NCBI GenBank assembly: GCA_021648365.1
Contig: JAKISY010000001.1
Location: 62,001 to 126,000, forward strand
Origin: Verrucomicrobiales bacterium
GTDB lineage: Bacteria > Verrucomicrobiota > Verrucomicrobiia > Verrucomicrobiales > DEV007
Direction: 5' to 3'
DNA length: 64,000 nt
Of the stretch, positions 43,732-52,093 are shown in pieces. The translations under genes and the position numbers were made by a program. The notes beneath the pieces are model-generated. The model was given only the letters and a program-made list of their open reading frames with translations, was not told the DNA's origin and made no database searches. The stretch's first letter is position 1. Each line of letters begins with the position of its first letter.

Positions 43732-44727
43732 ATGAGTCGAAAATTTCTGGATTTCAATTTGCGCAATTTATCCCGTAGAAATACAGAGATCAAAAGTGCT
43801 TTAGATGCTGGGGAAACGATAGTCGGGGCGCAGGAGCAGCGGGTGGGTTTGAAGCCACAAAAGGGTTGGGCGAAGAGGAATTGCCAGTTCATCGGCAGTC
43901 GGCTGGTGCCGAACCTTTTGAAACAGCGGGAGCGTTCTTTGATCGGACGTCCAGTTTATACGGATTTGGAACATCACGAAATCGAAGTGACTTGGATCGG
44001 TCACGCTTCGTTTTTGATCCGTACGGCGGAGCTGAATATCATGATCGATCCGAACTGGGCGATGTGGCATGGACCGGTGAAGCGTGCGCGTCATCCTGGC
44101 ATGGAGCTACTGGATTTGCCTAAGATTGATTTGGTTTTGGTGACGCATGCGCATTTTGATCATTTGCATCGGCCTTCGCTGAAAAAAATAGCCAATGGCC
44201 AGCCGATCTTGTTGCCGACTGGAGTAGGTAAATTGATGCGGCGGATGAATTTCTCTGAGATTCGGGAGATGAACCATTGGGATACGTTCAGCGTGGGAGA
44301 TACGGAGATTGTGTTCACTCCAGCTTACCATTGGGGCGCGCGCATGATTCATGATACGCACCGTGGTTTTGGTGGTTTTTTGATCAAAACTCCGCATGCT
44401 AGTCTTTTTCACAGTGGCGACAGTGCTTATTTTGAAGGGTTTGGGGATATCGGTGAGCGCTACGATATTGGCACAGCTTTGCTACCGATCGGTGCGTATG
44501 AAGCTCCGAGTGGGCGCGATGTGCACATGAATCCAGAAGAGGCTTTGCAGGCTTTTGTGGACTTGCAGGCAAATCGAATGATTCCGATGCACCACGCTAC
44601 TTTTCCGCTGGGTAATGAGAGCATGTGCGAGCCGATGCGCCGCTTGAATCAAGCAGCCATTGAGCAAAATATGCACCATCAGGTGTTGTCACCGAAAGAA
44701 GGTGAACAGTTGGTGGTGGGGCATTGA
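43732..44727 (+). CDS. MBL-fold metal-dependent hydrolase (NAPE-PLD/UlaG-like)
   Basis: 331 residues. The metallo-beta-lactamase metal motif is complete: THAHFDHLH, then a later His in YHWGAR, Asp in HSGDSAYF and the final His in MHHATFP. The HASFLIRTAELNIMIDP segment near residue 80 is typical of the beta-lactamase-superfamily 2 group, which includes NAPE-hydrolysing phospholipase D and UlaG lactonase. The N-terminal 70 residues are basic and polar, as in the NAPE-PLD-like branch. The substrate is not deducible. The start codon has no ribosome site in front. Confidence 0.88.
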   Translation: MSRKFLDFNLRNLSRRNTEIKSALDAGETIVGAQEQRVGLKPQKGWAKRNCQFIGSRLVPNLLKQRERSLIGRPVYTDLEHHEIEVTWIGHASFLIRTAELNIMIDPNWAMWHGPVKRARHPGMELLDLPKIDLVLVTHAHFDHLHRPSLKKIANGQPILLPTGVGKLMRRMNFSEIREMNHWDTFSVGDTEIVFTPAYHWGARMIHDTHRGFGGFLIKTPHASLFHSGDSAYFEGFGDIGERYDIGTALLPIGAYEAPSGRDVHMNPEEALQAFVDLQANRMIPMHHATFPLGNESMCEPMRRLNQAAIEQNMHHQVLSPKEGEQLVVGH

Positions 44728-44764
44728 GAGGAGAATGCCGTCAAGACGGCTGGAGAATAGCGGT

Positions 44765-44819
44765 GTCGAGCCACGCGCACTCCAAAGCGGTGTATTTTTT
44801 TGGAGTGCTGCGGCTCGAC
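44765..44819. terminator. Large bidirectional hairpin between convergent genes
   Basis: GTCGAGCC...GCACTCCAAA pairs with TTTGGAGTGC...GGCTCGAC, giving a stem of about 18 pairs with a small internal mismatch. A T-run follows on the plus strand, and an A-run lies within the loop side. It sits between convergent genes ending at 44727 and 44845, so it probably terminates both. Confidence 0.75.
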
Positions 44820-44844
44820 GCAGCTTTTTTGTATGAGCGCTGTG

Positions 44845-45987
44845 CTACTTTTTATCCAAGAACTTCACGCAAATCGGGGTGGGGACTTCGATTTTGTTGT
44901 TGGTGAACTCTAACTCGCCAGTTTTTTGGTCGATTTTGAAAACTGCGATGGTGTGGGATTTTTGTCCTGCGGCGAGCAGGTAGTTGCCAGTATTGTCGAT
45001 GCCGAAGTTTCTGGGAGTTTCGCCTTGGATGCCTTCGCGTTCGACAAAGGTGAGTTTGCCGTTTTTGGGATCGATGGAAAAGACGGTGATGGTATCGTGC
45101 CCGCGGTTGGATACGTAGAGAAATTTGCCGTTTTTGTGAACTTGCACTTCGGCGGTAGAGAGTCCGGTGAAGTCGATGCCTTCGGGAACGGTGCCGATGG
45201 TTTGCATCGCGGTGAGCGTGCCTTGCTTGGCATCAAAATTGAAGCCGGTGACGGTCATCGTCATTTCGCCGTTGGTGTAGGCCCATTTGCCGTTGGGGTG
45301 GAAGGCGAAGTGACGCGGACCTGACCCTGGAGGGACGATGCCAGCGCCGTGTTTTTCCATTTTGGCAGTGGCGGGGTCGAGTTTGTAGATCATCACTTTA
45401 TCGATGCCGAGATCGGCGACGAAGGCGTATTGATCGTTGGGTCCAGGATTAGCGGAGTGTGCGTGGGGAGCCTTTTGACGTTTTTTGTTCACGCTAGAAC
45501 CTTGATGTTGGAAAAAACTCGCAGGCTTTTTAAGCGAACCGTCTTGATCGATAGCCATCGAGGAGACGCTGCCGCCACTGTAGTTGGCGACGAGGGCAAC
45601 TCGGCCTTGGTGATCGAGCGATACGTGGCAGGGGCCGCGACCGCCAGAGGGTTGCTGATTGATCAACATCAGCTCACCTGTTTTGGTATCGATGGAGTAA
45701 GCGCTGAGTCCGCCAGTTTCTTTGGCTTCGTGTTCGGGGATCGCGGCGGCGATGGCGTAGAGGTTTTTCTGATTGGGATGAATCGCGAGAAAGCCGGGGC
45801 GATTGGCTTCGATGGCGAGCTTGGCTTCGCTGAGTTTGCCGCTATCGCTGTCAAAGCTGGCGACATAGATGCCTTTGGCGTCACCACCTGCGGTGCCAAA
45901 ATAGACCCATTGTTCGGCTGAGTGGAGGGAGGAACTTAGAGCTGTTAGGCTGAAGAGGGCGGTGAAAAGTGTTTTAGAGAGTTTCAT
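44845..45987 (-). CDS. Secreted lactonase-family beta-propeller (6-phosphogluconolactonase-like)
   Basis: 380 residues from the ATG at 45987, which is followed by a signal peptide (LFTALFSLTALSSSLHSAE). It is a seven-bladed propeller of the YbhE/Pgl type: WVYFGTAGGDAKGIYV, SVSSMAIDQDGSL, KAPHAHSANPGPNDQYAFVADLGIDKV, GSGPRHFAFHPNGKWAY, FLYVSNRGHDTITVF and PRNFGIDNTGNYLLAAGQ. E. coli Pgl is cytoplasmic; the signal peptide here points to an extracytoplasmic role, perhaps lactone hydrolysis after periplasmic sugar oxidation by the PVC-type dehydrogenases (inference). Confidence 0.85.
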   Translation of the reverse strand: MKLSKTLFTALFSLTALSSSLHSAEQWVYFGTAGGDAKGIYVASFDSDSGKLSEAKLAIEANRPGFLAIHPNQKNLYAIAAAIPEHEAKETGGLSAYSIDTKTGELMLINQQPSGGRGPCHVSLDHQGRVALVANYSGGSVSSMAIDQDGSLKKPASFFQHQGSSVNKKRQKAPHAHSANPGPNDQYAFVADLGIDKVMIYKLDPATAKMEKHGAGIVPPGSGPRHFAFHPNGKWAYTNGEMTMTVTGFNFDAKQGTLTAMQTIGTVPEGIDFTGLSTAEVQVHKNGKFLYVSNRGHDTITVFSIDPKNGKLTFVEREGIQGETPRNFGIDNTGNYLLAAGQKSHTIAVFKIDQKTGELEFTNNKIEVPTPICVKFLDKK

Positions 45988-46257
45988 GGCACGCAGTTTC
46001 CTCCAACTTAGGCGTTTTTGCACGGAAATTTTGTGATGAATTGGCTGATTTTTCACGACGCGGAAGCTGAAATAGCGGCTGAGGTACCGAAAACTTGTCC
46101 GGGCGGACAATTTTTCGGTTCTGATATTTTGCTATGATCGGAGGGCCTGCGGTATGGCAGAAGTGGGAGGTGGGTGCTATTTTTTTCGATAAGGTTTTAG
46201 GTGCTTGATGGTTTTTGTGTCATGGTTGGCGTGGGTCTAAATGTGACCTGAAAATTT

Positions 46258-47334
46258 ATGTCGAGTGAAGCTATTAAAGATAATATGGAAGTCGCGCAAG
46301 GGCTTGAAACTATGAGCAATCGCGAGAGATTTCAGCGGGCTCTGCGTTGTCAAAACAGCGGGCGTCCACCGGTGTGGTTGATGCGTCAAGCGGGGCGGGT
46401 ATTGCCTGAATACCGTGAACTGAAGGAGAAACACAGTTTTGTCGAAATGGTGCGTACGCCTGAATTGGCGACGCAGGTGACGCTACAACCGATCGAGCGT
46501 TTTGGTTTTGATGCGGCGATTTTGTTCAGCGATATTTTGGTGATCTCGGAAGCGATGGGGCAAAAATATGGTTTCCGCGAACAAGGCGGGATTGAGATGG
46601 AGTTCACCGTGGACGGAGCGGCGGAGATCGATCGTTTGAACGAAAAAGGCATCGCTGATCGTTTGGACTATGTCGCCAAGGCGCTGCCGATGATCCGTAA
46701 GGCATTGGGTGAGGAGACAGGCTTGATCGGTTTTTCGGGTGCTCCGTGGACGCTGGCGAACTACATGATGGAGGGCGGTAGTGCCAAGGAGTTTTTGAAA
46801 GCAAAAGAGTTATTTTACTCAGATCGCAAACAATTTGATCGCCTGATGGGTAAGTTGACGGTGGCGGTGACGGAGTATCTGCAGATGCAGATCGATGCGG
46901 GGGTGGATGCTTTGCAGATTTTCGATACTCAGGGTAGTTGCCTAGCGGCGAGTGATTTCATGGCGGCGTCGGGTCGCTGGATCGGTGAGATCATCGCGGG
47001 GCTGAAAAATGCGCCACCGGTGATTGTTTTCGCCAAAGGGGTGAACAGCGATTGGGCGAGTTTGGCATCGACTGGGGCTTCGGTCTTGAGTGTGGATTGG
47101 ACAGTGGATTTGCCAGGTTTGAGGAAGGCCTTGCCTGAGGGAGTGGGGATTCAGGGGAATCTCGATCCGTATTTGTTGCGTAGCACGCCGGAGATCGTGG
47201 CACGTGAGGCGGGCAAGATCATGGACTCGATGGAAGGTTTTGGTGGGCATATTTTTAATTTAGGCCACGGGGTGACTCCGGAGTGTAAGCTAGACTGTCT
47301 CGAGAGTTTGGTGAATACGGTGCGCGCACGGTAG
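46258..47334 (+). CDS. hemE: Uroporphyrinogen decarboxylase
   Basis: 358 residues. HemE converts uroporphyrinogen III to coproporphyrinogen III. The substrate-pocket motif is RPPVWLMRQAGRVLPEYRELK, with the catalytic Asp in FSDILVISEAMG. GFSGAPWTLANYM, IFDTQGSC and the C-terminal FNLGHGVTPE also fit. The start at 46258 gives 18 residues more than the usual N-terminus; MSNRERF at 46312 is the alternative. It is first of a three-gene heme group, hemE-hemN-hemG. Confidence 0.96.
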   Translation: MSSEAIKDNMEVAQGLETMSNRERFQRALRCQNSGRPPVWLMRQAGRVLPEYRELKEKHSFVEMVRTPELATQVTLQPIERFGFDAAILFSDILVISEAMGQKYGFREQGGIEMEFTVDGAAEIDRLNEKGIADRLDYVAKALPMIRKALGEETGLIGFSGAPWTLANYMMEGGSAKEFLKAKELFYSDRKQFDRLMGKLTVAVTEYLQMQIDAGVDALQIFDTQGSCLAASDFMAASGRWIGEIIAGLKNAPPVIVFAKGVNSDWASLASTGASVLSVDWTVDLPGLRKALPEGVGIQGNLDPYLLRSTPEIVAREAGKIMDSMEGFGGHIFNLGHGVTPECKLDCLESLVNTVRAR

Positions 47335-47380
47335 ATATACTGCGAATCATGCAATACGACATGTTTTAGGAAAAGAAGGA

Positions 47381-47416
47381 ACCGCAGATTGCGCAGATGG
47401 GAGCAGATGAAGAGGA
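47381..47416. repeat. Dispersed CGCAGAT-type intergenic repeat, copy 2
   Basis: ACCGCAGATTGCGCAGATGG followed by GAGCAGATGAAGAGGA in the gap between hemE and hemN. It is the same style of about 9-10 bp units as at 17467-17493. It is likely an intergenic repeat family of this genome. Confidence 0.45.
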
Positions 47417-47509
47417 ATAGACATTAAATAATAAGAGTATTTGATGAAGATGAAATGGAGCGTTTGTGGGTTACAAGTCGGATAAGGTGAAAGCTAAAAG
47501 GAAGTTTTT

Positions 47510-48886
47510 ATGCAAAAGTTGAAGGTAGATTTGGATTTGGTGCGGAAGTTTAATGTGCCTGGACCGCGATACACTTCGTATCCGCCAGCGACGCATTTCA
47601 CGGAGGAGTTCGAGCTGTCGGATTGGGAAGCTCATATTGCAGGGAATAATCAGAATGCTAAGCGTGATTTGTCATTGTATTTTCATTTGCCTTTTTGTGA
47701 GAGTCTGTGCTGGTTCTGTGGTTGCACGACAGTGATCACTACGGTGCAGGACAAAAGTCGGGTGTATTTGGATTACATCGAGAAGGAGATGGATCTGATG
47801 GGGGAGAAGATTCATGCCGATCGCCAAGTAGCGCAGTTGCATCTGGGTGGTGGCACGCCGACTTTTTTGACGGCTGAGGAGATTGTGCGTTTGGGAGGAA
47901 TGGTGAAGTCGAGGTTTGAGATTCGAGCAAATTTAGAAGCTGGGGTGGAGGTCGATCCTCGGCGTTTGACGGAGGAAAAGGTGCAGGCGCTGGCTGAGGT
48001 GGGATTCAACCGTGCTTCGATGGGGGTGCAGGATAACAATCCGCAAGTGCAGCAGGCGATTCATCGCATTCAGCCTTTTGAGATGACGGCGCAGACGGTG
48101 GAATGGGTTCGCCAATACGGTTTTGAATCGGTGAACATTGACTTGATCTACGGGCTACCGCATCAGACGGTGAAGTCGTTTGAGAAGACTTTGGATGAGG
48201 TGTTGACGCTGCAACCCGATCGTTTTGCGGTGTTCAGTTATGCGCATGTGCCATGGATTAAACCCGCGCAGAAGATTTTGACTGACGACATTTTGCCATC
48301 GGCAGAGGTGAAGCTGGAGTTGTTGAAATTGACGATTGAGAAACTCAATGCTGCTGGTTACCGCTACATCGGTATGGATCACTTTGCGCGTGAAGATGAT
48401 GAGTTGACGGTAGCTCAGCGGGAGAAAACTTTGCAAAGGAATTTTCAGGGCTACAGCACTAAAGGGGGAGTGGATATCTATTCTTATGGCATGTCGTCGA
48501 TCTCACAAGCTGAGGATATTTATTGGCAGAATAAAAAAGAACTGCCTGATTACTATGCTGACCTTGATGCGGGGCGTCTGCCTCTAAGCAAAGCTTACAT
48601 CCTAACTCAGGAGGATGGTATTCGTCGTCAGACGATCATGCGCTTGATGTGTGACTTGGAGTTGGATTACGCGGCGATGTCGGAAGTCTTGGGGCTTGAT
48701 TTTGAAAAACACTTCGCTGCTGAGTTGGCATCTTTTGATGACTTGGAAGCGGATGGGGTGGTGCAGTGTCAGGCTGGCAAGCTGGTGGTGACGGACTTGG
48801 GGCGCTTGTTCATTCGCGTCATTGCGATGCGTTTTGACGAATATCTGATAGCTGGTAAGAAGGGGCGTTTCTCACAGGCGATATAG
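47510..48886 (+). CDS. hemN: Oxygen-independent coproporphyrinogen III oxidase (radical SAM)
   Basis: 458 residues, the true HemN size. The N-terminus reads VPGPRYTSYPPATHF, and the radical-SAM cluster motif is CESLCWFCGC. HLGGGTPTFL and the GFNRASMGVQD segment follow. The C-terminal HemN domain is present (YTSKG-like GYSTKGG, then IRRQTIMRLMC). It makes protoporphyrinogen IX without oxygen. A ribosome site (AAAAGGAAG) precedes the ATG. It stands 3 bp upstream of hemG, so they are co-transcribed. Confidence 0.96.
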   Translation: MQKLKVDLDLVRKFNVPGPRYTSYPPATHFTEEFELSDWEAHIAGNNQNAKRDLSLYFHLPFCESLCWFCGCTTVITTVQDKSRVYLDYIEKEMDLMGEKIHADRQVAQLHLGGGTPTFLTAEEIVRLGGMVKSRFEIRANLEAGVEVDPRRLTEEKVQALAEVGFNRASMGVQDNNPQVQQAIHRIQPFEMTAQTVEWVRQYGFESVNIDLIYGLPHQTVKSFEKTLDEVLTLQPDRFAVFSYAHVPWIKPAQKILTDDILPSAEVKLELLKLTIEKLNAAGYRYIGMDHFAREDDELTVAQREKTLQRNFQGYSTKGGVDIYSYGMSSISQAEDIYWQNKKELPDYYADLDAGRLPLSKAYILTQEDGIRRQTIMRLMCDLELDYAAMSEVLGLDFEKHFAAELASFDDLEADGVVQCQAGKLVVTDLGRLFIRVIAMRFDEYLIAGKKGRFSQAI

Positions 48887-48889
48887 GCT

Positions 48890-50281
48890 ATGAAAAAAAC
48901 GATAGCAGTCATAGGTGGGGGGGTCACGGGTTTAACTGCTGCGTTTCGTTTGAAGCAGGCGGGGCAAGAGGTGACGTTGTTTGAGGCGGGTGAACGTGCG
49001 GGTGGGGTGATTCGCTCGGTGCAACGGGACGAGTGGCTGGCGGAGTGTGGACCGAATACGATGTTGGAAACTTCGGCTGCGATCACGCGACTGGTTGAGG
49101 ATGAGGATCTAGGTATCGCTCAACTCCGCCGCGATGCATCACCGCTGGGTGGCACACGCTTTATTTTGAAAAAAGGCAAAGCGGTGATGTTGCCGGGATC
49201 GCCTGCAGGCTTTTTAACCACATCTTTGTTTTCTTTTTCTGCTAAGCTAGGTTTGGCGATGGAGCCATTTCGATCCCGCTTAGCTGCGGACGCTGACGAG
49301 GAGAGTTTGGCAGATTTTGTCCGTCGTCGCTTGGGGCAGGAGTTCCTAGATTATGCAATCAACCCTTTTGTCGCTGGAGTTTATGCCGGTGATCCAGAGA
49401 ACTTGTCAGTGAAGTATGGTTTCCCAAAATTGTATGCTTTGGAACAGAAGTATGGTTCGATGATCAAGGGGCAGATCCTTGGTGCGCGTCAGCGACGTAA
49501 AGAGGGACGGGTGACTAAAGATCGCGCCAAGCAGTTGTCTTTTGATGGTGGCTTGCAGGTATTGACGGATGCCTTGGCGGACTATTTGGCGGGGGCTCTG
49601 CGCCTGAATACGGCGGTGATACGACTGGCTAAAACAGAGGATGGTCGTTGGCTGCTAGAAAGTGAAAAGGGGATGGTAGCTGATTTTTTTGATGAGGTGG
49701 TTTTGGCGTTGCCTGCTTATAGGTTAGCGGAGTTGAAATTTGATCATGCGGGGAATCCCGCTGGCGATGAGCTGGCACTGGACTCACTCAAAGAGATCGT
49801 CTATCCGCCGGTGTCGAGTGTGGTGCTGGGATTCAGGCGCGATCAAGTGCAGCATTCGCTGGCGGGCTTTGGCACCTTGAACCCCGAGGTGGAGAAGGTG
49901 AATACTTTAGGCACGCTTTTCACTTCGTCTTTATTTCCTGAGCGTGCGCCCGAGGGGCATGTATTGTTGACGACTTACGTGGGCGGGGCTCGTTCGCCTG
50001 ACTTGGCTCTGAGACCTGAAGATGAGCGGGTGCACTTGGTGATGGAGGATTTGCGCAAGATTTACGGCATCACGGGTGAGCCTGTCTTTGAGCACAGTTT
50101 TTTGTATCCACGGGCGATACCTCAGTATGAAGTGGGCTATGGAAGGTTTTTGGAGACGATGCAGGACTTCGAAGCGAAGCACTCAGGCATTCATCTAGCG
50201 GGTCACTGCCGCGATGGGATTTCGCTAGCAGATTCGATTGTGTCTGGAGAAAAAATGGTGGAAAAACTATCGGCGAAGTAG
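48890..50281 (+). CDS. hemG: Protoporphyrinogen oxidase, FAD-dependent (HemY/PPO type)
   Basis: 463 residues. The FAD-binding N-terminus reads IAVIGGGVTGLTAAFRLKQ, then EAGERAGGVIRS. LADFVRRRLGQEFLDYAINPFVAGVYAGDPENLS is the family's substrate-domain signature, and the C-terminus has GIHLAGHCRDGISLADSI, as in FAD amine-oxidase-type PPO. It oxidises protoporphyrinogen IX to protoporphyrin IX, usually with oxygen. It is the FAD type and not the flavodoxin-type E. coli HemG, although the same symbol is often used. Confidence 0.94.
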   Translation: MKKTIAVIGGGVTGLTAAFRLKQAGQEVTLFEAGERAGGVIRSVQRDEWLAECGPNTMLETSAAITRLVEDEDLGIAQLRRDASPLGGTRFILKKGKAVMLPGSPAGFLTTSLFSFSAKLGLAMEPFRSRLAADADEESLADFVRRRLGQEFLDYAINPFVAGVYAGDPENLSVKYGFPKLYALEQKYGSMIKGQILGARQRRKEGRVTKDRAKQLSFDGGLQVLTDALADYLAGALRLNTAVIRLAKTEDGRWLLESEKGMVADFFDEVVLALPAYRLAELKFDHAGNPAGDELALDSLKEIVYPPVSSVVLGFRRDQVQHSLAGFGTLNPEVEKVNTLGTLFTSSLFPERAPEGHVLLTTYVGGARSPDLALRPEDERVHLVMEDLRKIYGITGEPVFEHSFLYPRAIPQYEVGYGRFLETMQDFEAKHSGIHLAGHCRDGISLADSIVSGEKMVEKLSAK

Positions 50282-50297
50282 TCGAGGTGAGGGGATT

Positions 50298-50351
50298 TGA
50301 GCTTTAGAGGTCTGAGCTTTAGAGGTCATGAGCTTTAGAGGTCAGACCTCT
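50298..50351. repeat. Three tandem 15-bp units ending in an inverted repeat, before a RAYT gene
   Basis: TGAGCTTTAGAGGTC occurs three times (50298-50312, 50313-50327, 50329-50343). The last copy is followed by AGACCTCT, making a short palindrome (AGAGGTC/GACCTCT). The element lies between hemG and the transposase start and may be a target or product of that protein. Confidence 0.6.
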
Positions 50352-50401
50352 TATAAAGAAAATGATTGACGTGTTGGATTTTGTCGGATAGCCTTTTTGA
50401 C

Positions 50402-51481
50402 ATGAGAAAGACGCGTGAATTTTTATTGGGGCCAGAGGGGCAAACGAACTATTATCATGTGGTGAGTCGGACGGCGGGGAGGGCTATTCTTTTTGGGGAT
50501 GATGAGAAGGAGGCTTTTCGGATTTTGATGTTGAAGCAGTTGAAATTTTCGGGGTTGAGGGCGCTGGCATGGTGCTTTATGGGGAATCACTTTCATTTGC
50601 TGCTGGAGGTGCCGGATAAGGAGCAGGCTTTGCGGGGGTGGTCGCGCGGGGATTATTTGGAGCGGTTGAAGATGCTGAAGGGGGAGTGGTCGACGAAGAT
50701 GGCAATGGCGGAGGTGGAACGGTGTGAGGAAATGGCGGCGGAGAGCCGTTTGGATGAAATCGCGCAGGGGGTGCGTGAGAGGTTGTTTGATTTGTCGATG
50801 TTCATGAAGGAGTTGAAGATGAAAATGACTCTGGCCTATAACAAAAAACATGGTCGTGATGGTGCTTTGTGGCAGGGGCGTTTTAAGAGTGTGTTGCTGG
50901 AACCTCCTTCGCAAGGCTATGGCGGTCAAGGAGGTGCTGGCGAGGGGGATGATGGCAGTGAGGCTTTGCGCACGGTGGCGGCTTACATTGATCTGAATCC
51001 GATCCGTGCGGGGTTGGCGCAGGTGCCGGAGGGGTATCGCTGGTGTTCTTATGCGGCGGCGGTGGCGGGGAATCGTGGGGCGCGTCAGGCTTTGACTTTT
51101 GCGGTGACGGGACGTCAGCGAGTGGCTTGGAGGAAGGTGGAGGCGGAATATAGGTGTCTGTTGTATGTGAAAGGGGAAGAGGTGGAGGCCGATGCTAGCG
51201 TGGATGGTTATGTGAAGGGCAAGGGAGGGTTCAGTCAGGAGGAGATTGCAGAGGTGTTGGAATCTGGCGGTCGTTTGCCGGTAGCGGTGGCTTTACGCTG
51301 TCGGGTGCGATATTTCAGCGATGGGGCGGTGTTGGGGAGTCAGCGATTTGTGGATGATTTTTTTGAGGGTAAGAGGGATGACTTTGGCGAGAAGAGAAAG
51401 GATGGTGGGCGCAGGATGCGGGGGGCGCAATGGGGGGCGCTGCGGGTATTGAGGGATTTGAAAGTGGAGGTGATCCAGTGA
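50402..51481 (+). CDS. REP-associated tyrosine transposase-like protein (RAYT, IS200-related)
   Basis: 359 residues from the ATG at 50402; an in-frame start at 50366 would add 12 residues. The Y1 nuclease core is complete: NYYHVVSRTAGRAIL, the HuH motif NHFHLLLE (H63, H65), the catalytic-tyrosine helix LAYNKKHGRDGALWQGRFK (Y146) and YIDLNPIRAGL. The C-terminal 130 residues are unassigned and basic. RAYTs are domesticated single-copy transposases that act on REP palindromes. The tandem repeat just upstream fits that association. There are no flanking IS ends. Confidence 0.85.
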   Translation: MRKTREFLLGPEGQTNYYHVVSRTAGRAILFGDDEKEAFRILMLKQLKFSGLRALAWCFMGNHFHLLLEVPDKEQALRGWSRGDYLERLKMLKGEWSTKMAMAEVERCEEMAAESRLDEIAQGVRERLFDLSMFMKELKMKMTLAYNKKHGRDGALWQGRFKSVLLEPPSQGYGGQGGAGEGDDGSEALRTVAAYIDLNPIRAGLAQVPEGYRWCSYAAAVAGNRGARQALTFAVTGRQRVAWRKVEAEYRCLLYVKGEEVEADASVDGYVKGKGGFSQEEIAEVLESGGRLPVAVALRCRVRYFSDGAVLGSQRFVDDFFEGKRDDFGEKRKDGGRRMRGAQWGALRVLRDLKVEVIQ

Positions 51482-51627
51482 TGAGCAAGGTTGGTTCGTC
51501 GATCGCGGCAAGAAGAGGGATATTTCCACTTGCTATGGGGAAAGTCTGTTCTAGAGTGCGCTTCGTCTTGTTTGGTTGGTCAAACCATCAAACTTAATTA
51601 AGCAAATTTACAAAATTTTATACTCTG

Positions 51628-51966
51628 ATGAAGGCAGATATTCATCCTGAATACAAAGAATCGGTGATCCAGTGCTCTTGCGGTGCGGTGATCCAAACAC
51701 GTTCAACTTCTCCCGATATGCGGGTAGGTATTTGTTCGTCTTGTCATCCTTTTTTTACTGGCGAGCAACGTTTTGTTGATACCGCTGGTCGTGTGGACAA
51801 GTTCACCCAGCGCTACGGTAGTGCGAAGGCTCGTCGCAGTGCGCCGAAGCCTACACCAGCTGCAACGCCTCCCGCGGCTAAAGAAGAGGCACCAGCTAAA
51901 GCGGAAGCTCCTGCTAAAGAAGCTGAGCCAGCTAAAGAAGAAGCGAGCACAGAAGCTTCTGCTTAG
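51628..51966 (+). CDS. rpmE: 50S ribosomal protein L31 with Ala/Lys/Glu-rich tail
   Basis: 112 residues, against about 66-75 for usual L31. Residues 1-72 are typical zinc-type L31 (MKADIHPEYKE, CSCG, CSSCHPFFTGEQRFVDTAGRVDKF). The extra 40 residues are a repetitive Ala/Glu/Lys/Pro tail. L31 sits on the central protuberance and helps to bridge subunits. It is followed by a strong terminator, so the prfA group has its own promoter. No Shine-Dalgarno is seen in front of the ATG. Confidence 0.93.
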   Translation: MKADIHPEYKESVIQCSCGAVIQTRSTSPDMRVGICSSCHPFFTGEQRFVDTAGRVDKFTQRYGSAKARRSAPKPTPAATPPAAKEEAPAKAEAPAKEAEPAKEEASTEASA

Positions 51967-51981
51967 ATATTGTTTTGTTGA

Positions 51982-52024
51982 AACGGTGATGACGACGCGT
52001 AGGCGCTCGTTTTCACCGTTTTTT
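51982..52024 (+). terminator. Intrinsic terminator after rpmE
   Basis: AACGGTGA pairs with TCACCGTT across a loop that itself contains complementary GC-rich bases, and is followed by TTTTCGTTTT. It lies 15 bp after the rpmE stop codon. Confidence 0.8.
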
Positions 52025-52093
52025 CGTTTTATTGCGCGTGCTTAAGTTGCAGGCTCTGTTTTATTTTATTCCCACCCCAAGCCAGTTGAAGTC

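Noticed and set aside
50423..50929. 168-codon minus-strand frame inside the RAYT gene
   Set aside because: It lies opposite the HuH core of the transposase. The product is His/Gln/Leu-rich with no plausible family.
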